A stretch of DNA of 64,000 bases from a virus, in the IMG/VR virus record IMGVR_UViG_3300007541_000018, positions 1-64,000 of that record; one strand, 5' to 3'. This document shows, piece by piece, positions 1 to 5,122 of this stretch (positions within the stretch are counted from its first letter, which is position 1; every line of letters begins with the position of its first letter). Under the pieces are notes generated by a model. The model saw nothing but the letters and a program-made list of their open reading frames with translations. It made no database searches and was not told the DNA's origin. A program made the position numbers and the translations under genes.

Positions 1-247
1 CAGCTTTGCTGGCGCTGTCATGATTACCTCGCAAGATGAACACATTTTTCTTTACTCCTTTAAATAGTTCTATTACATCGAGAATACATTCAGGCGAAGG
101 GCTCCGCTTGTCAAACACATCACCGAGAAATACAACATTATCACAAGCATTTCCCTGTACGAGATCTCGAATACACTTGATTTGTTCATGTCGTAGTGCT
201 CTGTTACTGTTGTGGAAGTGTGTGTCTCCGATTACAAGCGTTCTCAT
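1..247 (-). CDS. Metallophosphoesterase, SbcD/gp47-like (partial, C-terminus off window)
   Basis: Translating the minus strand from the ATG at 247 gives 82 residues open to the window edge. They carry the three N-terminal metal-binding motifs of calcineurin-like phosphoesterases: GDTHFH (residues 7-12), GDVFDKR (42-48) and GNHD (74-77). In phages of this type the family includes the SbcD/Mre11-like subunit of the recombination nuclease (T4 gp47), which pairs with an SbcC/gp46 ATPase in end processing. That role is inferred, because the C-terminal capping region is outside the window and a stand-alone phosphatase is possible. The start overlaps the thyX stop as ATGA, so it is probably translationally coupled at the end of the replication operon. 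Confidence 0.85.
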   Translation of the reverse strand, partial: MRTLVIGDTHFHNSNRALRHEQIKCIRDLVQGNACDNVVFLGDVFDKRSPSPECILDVIELFKGVKKNVFILRGNHDSASKA

Positions 248-903
248 AATGTTAAGGCTTCCCAAGATACTGGGAAAAGAGGCTCTACAACTGAGTCTAT
301 AGCCCAAGCGTACTCTTGGGATTCTAACTGAGCGGTTTCTTCAACCCTTTGATTAAATATTCTTGCAGCAGTCGCCAGAGAAACAGTCCAATACCATTCC
401 GTGAACATGCTCTGTGGAAGAACAGCCCTTGCCAATTCTGGCGCTACTCCATTTATTATAGAGTATTCGTATGCGCTGTTGCAAATCTGTATGGCCTTTT
501 TATAAAGTTCTTTAACTTGCTCATGATTGTTGACATTTTTATTAATAGAACCCTGTTTGACGCTGCCTTCTGGTTTTTGTCTCCATATCTCTGGGACATA
601 GAACTGAGGGTCTTCTGAGACATATCTTCTAGAAACCTCGTTCTCTGTAGCACCTACCTTATGCTTAAACATTTGTCGAGCTATAAATATAGGGGCTTTT
701 ATGTGTAGAGTTATTTGAGGGTGAGCGAAAGGAGTCCAATGCTTATGCTTTGCAAGATAGCTAATCAGGTTCTTGTCCTTCTGGTCGAGTTCTGACTTAG
801 ACTTTTTGAATGATACTCTTGCTGCGTTAACCACAGTAAGGTCGGAACCCATATGATCTACATATCTAACAAAACCTTGATTTCCTAAAACGGGTATTTT
901 CAT
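244..903 (-). CDS. thyX: FAD-dependent thymidylate synthase ThyX
   Basis: 219 residues, normal ThyX length. ThyX methylates dUMP to dTMP using methylene-tetrahydrofolate, FAD and NADPH, supplying dTTP for phage replication. The signature is present but altered: the classical RHRx7SxR region reads KHKVGATENEVSRRY at about residues 80-94, with lysines replacing both arginines of RHR. The downstream AQLE...EYA segment, typical of the substrate-binding C-terminal half, is at about 190-200. The NEVSRRYV form occurs in other phage ThyX proteins to my knowledge, so this is probably an active variant. It overlaps the polymerase gene upstream and the phosphoesterase gene downstream by ATGA junctions, which places it in the replication operon. 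Confidence 0.93.
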   Translation of the reverse strand: MKIPVLGNQGFVRYVDHMGSDLTVVNAARVSFKKSKSELDQKDKNLISYLAKHKHWTPFAHPQITLHIKAPIFIARQMFKHKVGATENEVSRRYVSEDPQFYVPEIWRQKPEGSVKQGSINKNVNNHEQVKELYKKAIQICNSAYEYSIINGVAPELARAVLPQSMFTEWYWTVSLATAARIFNQRVEETAQLESQEYAWAIDSVVEPLFPVSWEALTL

Positions 904-2030
904 AGACCTTTACTCTTAATGTAATTTATAAGACTATCAATATTAGTCACCTTACCATCATCTGTAAAGTGAACTTCCTGACCATCCCCAAAAGAAGTGC
1001 CGACCTCTGCGTCAATCTTTAACGGAACATCTGGGTATATTCCAAAACATTCCTTTAAGGTAGGGGTATTTACCATTTCATCGTAACATATCTCTAGGCA
1101 AGATTCAATAGAGTCTTGAGGACATACTATCTCCAATGAGTCATGTACTGTTGAGACTATTCTAGCCCCTGTAGAAGGCAATCTATCTCCTAAACCTTTT
1201 ATAGCACAGAGAATTATATCCGAAGCAGCCGACTGAATAGTAAAATTCAATCCTTGCCGCATAGCTCGCTTCTGTAGCTTAGGATCCTCTGAGAAGACAT
1301 TAGAGAGTCTTCTCTTTCTTCCAAACATAGAGGTGATCTCGCCATCCTGCCTAATCTTAGAATATGTCTCGTCAATGTAAGAACCAATTCCAGGGAAGAC
1401 CTCCATGTAAGTGTTGATAATATGTTCCGCCCTGTCTATTGGAATCCTATTGTTGTTAGATAGGGTGAAGGCCGTGCCTCCATAGACAATGAGGAATGAA
1501 GTGGCCTTTGCAATTTGACGCTCCTCTTTTGATATGCTCTCCTGTGGCTTGTTGAAAAGAAGCGAGGCGGAATAACTGTGTAAGTCTGCTCCTTCGTTAA
1601 ACGCCTTTTGCATTACTTTATCATCGGCAACATGGGCAAGAACCCTCAATTCCATTCCAGCATAATCAATGGTGACAAAACCTTCACCCTTGTTTGCTAC
1701 AAATATATTCCTAATATTATTGTTGGTGTCCCGTGGTAGAGTGTGAAAAGAAACACCCATAGGCTTCTCTGCTGAATAAGCTCCGCACGAAAGTCTTCCA
1801 GTAGCTGTCCCGTCTAGGTTATATGAGCAGAACACCTTATTAGTATTATTATAGTCAGTTGCTTTAGTTATACCTGTAATATATGTCTTGTATAACTTAG
1901 ATGAAGCTCGATAAGCTAGAAGAGATTCAATCCATTGCTTCGCCTCGCGCAAATCCTCAGTAGATTTCTCCTGCAATACACTTCGAGCGACCATCTTGTC
2001 TTGGTCTTGTTTGCGGAATCTGGGTGACAT
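900..2030 (-). CDS. polA: DNA polymerase I (family A) polymerase core, third fragment
   Basis: 376 residues with all polymerase-domain signatures of family A: TATGRLS (75-81), motif A DYAGMELRVLAH with metal-binding D122, motif B RQIAKATSFLIVYG with R171, K175, F179 and Y183, and motif C VHDSLE with D297. These match the E. coli Pol I positions D705, R754/K758/F762/Y766 and D882. The exonuclease and most of the thumb are absent here and lie in the two upstream genes. The ATG at 2030 follows the previous stop by 16 bases. The first 35 residues are charged and have no counterpart in typical Pol I. Fingers and palm are complete, so the peptide should hold the catalytic site, probably needing the 2047-2547 product to complete the thumb. 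Confidence 0.95.
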   Translation of the reverse strand: MSPRFRKQDQDKMVARSVLQEKSTEDLREAKQWIESLLAYRASSKLYKTYITGITKATDYNNTNKVFCSYNLDGTATGRLSCGAYSAEKPMGVSFHTLPRDTNNNIRNIFVANKGEGFVTIDYAGMELRVLAHVADDKVMQKAFNEGADLHSYSASLLFNKPQESISKEERQIAKATSFLIVYGGTAFTLSNNNRIPIDRAEHIINTYMEVFPGIGSYIDETYSKIRQDGEITSMFGRKRRLSNVFSEDPKLQKRAMRQGLNFTIQSAASDIILCAIKGLGDRLPSTGARIVSTVHDSLEIVCPQDSIESCLEICYDEMVNTPTLKECFGIYPDVPLKIDAEVGTSFGDGQEVHFTDDGKVTNIDSLINYIKSKGL

Positions 2031-2046
2031 GTCTGTATAGTAGTCT

Positions 2047-2547
2047 CTATCGTTTCTTCTTAGACTTTTTCTGTCTTTCGGCCAATTCGTCGTTTATAAA
2101 CTCAAGAAGCTCGTCTAAAGTGGCTTTATCCGTGCTAGGTACTCCTTTAGCTGTCTTCTTAGGGGGGTATAATGCAAACCCTTCCTCGTCCGTAAACAGT
2201 ATCTTACGGAGATCAGCCGTTGATTGTACATTAGCTCCCTTGAAAACACTTTTATGCGTAAGCAAGTCGTCCTCTGCAATCATCTGTTGTTTATCAAGAG
2301 ACTTACCTACGATATCCAGTTCTTCTGTAGCTACATCTAGACCGTCATACTCCATCTTTGAGAACACAGGTAGCACCGGAGACAGTAGCTTCTCCATTAC
2401 ATTCCAGCAGCCCTGTTCTATTAGCTTCTCCTCTAATAGATGAAAGAGCTTCAATGTGAAGTGAGTGTCCATAGCGTTGCCTAAAAGGCAATCGCGTAAT
2501 GGGATGTTGGCCCAATCAAACTTCTTATTATCACCTACAGTTAGCAT
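2047..2547 (-). CDS. polA: DNA polymerase I second fragment: end of 3'-5' exonuclease plus thumb
   Basis: 166 residues aligning with the middle of a family-A polymerase. Residues 20-45 carry the ExoIII-type helix GNAMDTHFT, with D27 as the expected metal ligand; the usual YxxxD tyrosine is replaced by G23. The rest (about 45-150) is thumb-like and includes the STDKATLDEL segment that precedes the thumb tip in Pol I. The protein ends in a lysine-rich tail (KKSKKKR). Its ATG overlaps the previous stop as TAATG, so it is likely made by termination-reinitiation. By itself it contains neither a complete exonuclease nor a polymerase, and presumably assembles with its neighbours. A frameshift produced by a sequencing error is the alternative. 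Confidence 0.85.
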   Translation of the reverse strand: MLTVGDNKKFDWANIPLRDCLLGNAMDTHFTLKLFHLLEEKLIEQGCWNVMEKLLSPVLPVFSKMEYDGLDVATEELDIVGKSLDKQQMIAEDDLLTHKSVFKGANVQSTADLRKILFTDEEGFALYPPKKTAKGVPSTDKATLDELLEFINDELAERQKKSKKKR

Positions 2548-3554
2548 TACAGTTCATCTATCTCGTCTGCGAAGAATCTTTTGACAAGCTCCTTCAAACT
2601 CTTTGGATGCTCCTCGTCGAAGAGGTGAGCCATCAGCTTAGTATCATAGACATTCGTTGGGTAGATTCCAACATTGTGTAGGAATTTCAGATCGAACTTG
2701 GCGTTGTGAAACACCTTGCGATTCTTTGGGTTCTCTAGTATAGACTTTACGAGCTTCAAGACCTGATCATGATCATCCCAAGGTGCGTCCTTGTGGAACA
2801 GAGGAACAGCATAGTTCTTGTCCCGTACAGAGAACGCAATAGTGTTGAGCTTATCTTGTAGAAAATTTAAGCCTGTGGTTTCAGTATCGACCGCGATGTC
2901 CTCGTCAGTGTAAACCAACCACTCTAGATGATCGAAATCATCCTCGCACATAATCAGTTCGACAGGGATAGTCTTAGCCTTCTTTCCAAGTATTACCTTG
3001 TCAATAGCTAATTGAATATCCTGTACAAACTGTTCCTGTAGTTTAGGTTCACTTAAAACAGAGTATGGGTGCCATGTAGGTACTGCCGTGTACTCATGGC
3101 CCTCCTCTGTTTTCATATTAAATGCGGTCCCACGCTTATTAGTAATACCTGATTTGCGAATGACCATCTTCATAGCAAGGTTACCACAGGTGATAACTAG
3201 CTTAGGCTTAACCTTGTTGATAGTCTCTCTAAGATGCTGTTCGCACGCATGACGATCAGCAGTTTTCATGTCAGAGTCTTTTACTGTAGGACATTTTACT
3301 GCTGCTGAAATCTCTACCCTGCACCTCGCTCCAGAGCTAATAAGGACCTGCTCAATTAAGTCCATAGCATCTTTAGTAAAAGGGACATACCTACCCATCC
3401 TGGCTGTCATAGAATCAGATAGGATTAGTATCTCTGCCTCAGATAGGTCTGTGTAGTCCGTTATAGCGTAAGCAGGCTTTCTGCACTTAAGCTGTGAACA
3501 GCCTTTACAGAACGGATGAGGGGGAACCTCGTCAAAAATATCGTAAATCGTCAT
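2547..3554 (-). CDS. UDG-like domain fused to 3'-5' exonuclease N-terminal part (polymerase first fragment)
   Basis: 335 residues from the ATG at 3554. A TTG at 3578 would add 8 residues but would overlap the divergent sigma gene. Residues 15-190 resemble family-4 uracil-DNA glycosylase: cysteines C16, C19, C88 and C104 have the Fe-S spacing, and THPxxxL-type WHPYSVL is present. The catalytic GEAPG loop is replaced by LSDSM. Residues about 215-335 are the DnaQ-like exonuclease start: DTETTGL (D223, E225) and NAKFDLKFL (D288). The ExoIII aspartate is missing and lies in the next gene. A UDG-fold domain in front of family-A polymerases is known from SPO1-type phages. The chain stops at TAATG, immediately inside the exonuclease fold. 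Confidence 0.85.
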   Translation of the reverse strand: MTIYDIFDEVPPHPFCKGCSQLKCRKPAYAITDYTDLSEAEILILSDSMTARMGRYVPFTKDAMDLIEQVLISSGARCRVEISAAVKCPTVKDSDMKTADRHACEQHLRETINKVKPKLVITCGNLAMKMVIRKSGITNKRGTAFNMKTEEGHEYTAVPTWHPYSVLSEPKLQEQFVQDIQLAIDKVILGKKAKTIPVELIMCEDDFDHLEWLVYTDEDIAVDTETTGLNFLQDKLNTIAFSVRDKNYAVPLFHKDAPWDDHDQVLKLVKSILENPKNRKVFHNAKFDLKFLHNVGIYPTNVYDTKLMAHLFDEEHPKSLKELVKRFFADEIDEL

Positions 3555-3571
3555 ATCGGCTATAATAGGAT

Positions 3572-3916
3572 GTGGCAAGCAAAAATTATATTGACAATGA
3601 TAGATTTGAAGTATGCATTCGCCTTTACCTAGAGGGAGACGAATCCGTATCCGAAGAGCTATTCGGAATGTTTAACCTTCTTATTGAAAATGTGATGGGC
3701 GCGTTTGGATTTGATGTTGACAAAGAAGATGCAGTTCAGGAATGTTTTTTACTAATAATAAAGGTTCTGAAAAACTTTAACCCTGAGAATGGAAGTGCCT
3801 TCAACTTCTTTACAACTGTTATATTAAATAATTTGAAGCTAATATACACTAAACATAAAAAGTACGCTGAGAAGATTAAGAACTATGAGGATCTTAAATC
3901 TTCTCAGCGTAACTAG
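3572..3916 (+). CDS. T4 gp55-like late sigma factor, short form
   Basis: 114 residues, one of only two plus-strand genes. The core (about residues 50-100: DAVQECFLLIIKVLKNFNPE, then the FNFF and LKLIYTKHKKY segments) matches sigma region 2 as found in T4 gp55, which directs host RNA polymerase to late TATAAATA promoters. T4 gp55 is 185 residues and ends in a sliding-clamp-binding tail (SLDFLYE). Here the chain ends shortly after region 2 (YEDLKSSQRN) and no such tail is seen. The GTG at 3572 is the only possible start upstream of the core, because an in-frame stop lies just before it. The gene diverges from the polymerase operon and its end abuts the convergent gene at 3917. Confidence 0.75.
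   Translation: MASKNYIDNDRFEVCIRLYLEGDESVSEELFGMFNLLIENVMGAFGFDVDKEDAVQECFLLIIKVLKNFNPENGSAFNFFTTVILNNLKLIYTKHKKYAEKIKNYEDLKSSQRN
3863..3911 (-). terminator. Terminator hairpin inside the 3' end of the sigma gene
   Basis: A perfect 15-base-pair inverted repeat: 3863-3877 (TACGCTGAGAAGATT) against 3897-3911, with a 19-base loop whose ends can also pair. Read on the minus strand the stem is followed by CTTTTTATGTTT, a terminator-type U tract, so it should stop transcripts coming leftward from the 3917-4472 genes. On the plus strand the following bases are not U-rich. All of it lies within the last 18 codons of the sigma gene. Confidence 0.7.
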
Positions 3917-4213
3917 TCAGTTTAGTTCGATCTTTACCGCACTAATCCCTGGGTAAATTACTACGGAGTCGTTCTGTAGTCTCACTAGGGTTCCTGGCTG
4001 CACCTTGAAGTTTAGGTACGACTCAGGTACATCAAAGTAAGACACTTCATACACCGTTTCTTGGCTGCCGAGATCCTTGATGTAGTCTTTTACAGCAGAG
4101 GATCCTTTATCCCAGGGTGATGTGAACAAGATATAAGTCTTTGACTTATCTTTTCTAAAATGTCGTAATGCTCTATTTACTGAATTCTCAGTCTTGAGTT
4201 TCTGAATTTTCAT
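3917..4213 (-). CDS. Small thioredoxin-fold-like protein lacking catalytic cysteines
   Basis: 98 residues from the ATG at 4213, which overlaps the upstream gene by 26 bases; a longer reading from 4252 is possible but would overlap by 65. After a basic N-terminus (1-25) the pattern resembles a thioredoxin fold: strand YILFTSPW (27-34), a helix from 38, a second strand VYEVSYFDVPE (54-64), and QPGTLVRL (72-79) at the cis-proline position. In active thioredoxins or glutaredoxins the TSPW would run into CxxC; here it reads WDKGS and the protein contains no cysteine. A redox role is therefore unlikely; a structural or binding role is the inference. Recognition is by pattern only. Confidence 0.6.
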   Translation of the reverse strand: MKIQKLKTENSVNRALRHFRKDKSKTYILFTSPWDKGSSAVKDYIKDLGSQETVYEVSYFDVPESYLNFKVQPGTLVRLQNDSVVIYPGISAVKIELN

Positions 4214-4472
4214 CAGCCGATTCCTCTTCTCTAGAAGCCTCATCTTCGACAAATTCTACATTTTCTTCAGCAGACTCTTGTTGAGCCTTCTCCTGTTCAG
4301 CCGCAACACGCTTTTGCATCTCTGCAATAACACTTTGCTCCATGGCCTGTAGACCGATTACAAATGCTGCTTTCGTGAACTCCTGCTCAGACAGGTTTTG
4401 CACATTTACAGCATTCATAAAGTTGGTGAATGCCTCACCTTCTTCTTTAGTTAAGTTAATATGTAGTTTCAT
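4188..4472 (-). CDS. Small protein of unknown function with acidic tail
   Basis: 94 residues from the ATG at 4472, chosen because an AAGGAG ribosome-binding site lies about 9 bases upstream. A longer in-frame start at 4547 has no such site. Residues 1-50 begin with a beta-strand-like MKLHINL, then two predicted helices (EEGEAFTNFMNAV; SEQEFTKAAFVIGLQAMEQ), an arrangement reminiscent of, but not clearly, a ribbon-helix-helix DNA-binding protein. Residues 60-94 are glutamate-rich and probably disordered. It is divergent from the resolvase-like gene and upstream of the thioredoxin-like gene, with which it overlaps. Function not recognised. Confidence 0.65.
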   Translation of the reverse strand: MKLHINLTKEEGEAFTNFMNAVNVQNLSEQEFTKAAFVIGLQAMEQSVIAEMQKRVAAEQEKAQQESAEENVEFVEDEASREEESADENSETQD

Positions 4473-4541
4473 GCGTCCATTCTCCTTTTTACGAACGCGG
4501 ACCTTGTGAATAGAAATAGACTCAGATAAATACTCTTTTGT

Positions 4542-4560
4542 CTCCATATGGAGTATTATA
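4542..4560 (-). promoter_or_regulatory. Perfect 12-base palindrome beside a TATAAT element in a divergent gap
   Basis: CTCCATATGGAG (4542-4553) is an exact palindrome. On the minus strand it follows TATAAT (4555-4560), where a transcript start would fall. If the gene to the left starts at 4472, this sits in its leader region like an operator. No convincing -35 hexamer is visible, so the promoter call is weak. Confidence 0.3.
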
Positions 4561-4567
4561 GAACATA

Positions 4568-5122
4568 ATGAAGGACACCCTTACAAAAAATCAAGAAAAA
4601 TTACTAAATGAATTAAAACCTAAGAAGAGGAAGAATAGTAGAGCTAAGGGTAATGCTTTTGAAAACCAGATATGTAAACTTTTAAACAAAAGATTCTCGA
4701 CAACCGAGTTTTCACGCTCGCCCGGATCAGGCGCTTTTGCAACTACCCATTCTCTCCCTGACCATCTTAAGCTGCACGGCGATCTTATCACTCCTAAGAA
4801 TTTCAAGTTCATAGTAGAATGCAAGAAGGGATATAACACCTTAGGCCCACATTCCCTACTAGACCATGATAGTAAAATCTGGGAATGGATCACTACCTTA
4901 GAACGGGACTGTGCTGGGGCAAAAAAGCCAGGATTTATTTTGATGGCTCAGGACAGACGACCTAAAATAGTAATAATTAAGGTTAGTAAAGAGCTTACAC
5001 AAGCAATAAGTACTTACACAGTAATAAAGAATAAGAATAGTAATATAGAGTATATTATGCTGTACCTTGAAGATTATCTAAATATGCAAGACAGCTATTT
5101 TATCGACAACCCTCTTTACTAG
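4568..5122 (+). CDS. PD-(D/E)xK nuclease, Holliday-junction-resolvase-like
   Basis: 184 residues on the plus strand. After a lysine-rich start comes KGNAFENQICKLLNKRF (27-43) with E32, then RSPGSGAF (50-57), HGDLI with D72, and IVECKKGY with E84 and K86. This E...GD...ExK arrangement is the catalytic pattern of restriction-endonuclease-fold enzymes, and the SRSPGSGA segment is typical of Hjc-like junction resolvases and related phage nucleases. A role in resolving replication or recombination intermediates (as T4 gp49 does by another fold) is inferred. It diverges from the gene at 4472 and overlaps the convergent gene's 3' end by 23 bases. No Shine-Dalgarno sequence precedes the ATG. Confidence 0.75.
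   Translation: MKDTLTKNQEKLLNELKPKKRKNSRAKGNAFENQICKLLNKRFSTTEFSRSPGSGAFATTHSLPDHLKLHGDLITPKNFKFIVECKKGYNTLGPHSLLDHDSKIWEWITTLERDCAGAKKPGFILMAQDRRPKIVIIKVSKELTQAISTYTVIKNKNSNIEYIMLYLEDYLNMQDSYFIDNPLY

Noticed and set aside
36-302. Plus-strand open frame at the left edge and many others opposite the long genes
   Set aside because: They lie antisense to genes with clear domain motifs, lack ribosome-binding sites and encode low-quality sequence; they are shadows.
2065-2072. A-rich stretch before the end of the second polymerase fragment, possible -1 slippery site
   Set aside because: The next fragment is in the +1 frame relative to it, so a -1 slip would not join them; reinitiation is simpler.
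3561-3566. TATAAT just before the sigma gene on the plus strand
   Set aside because: Only five bases separate it from the GTG start and there is no -35 hexamer; a transcript would begin at or after the start codon.
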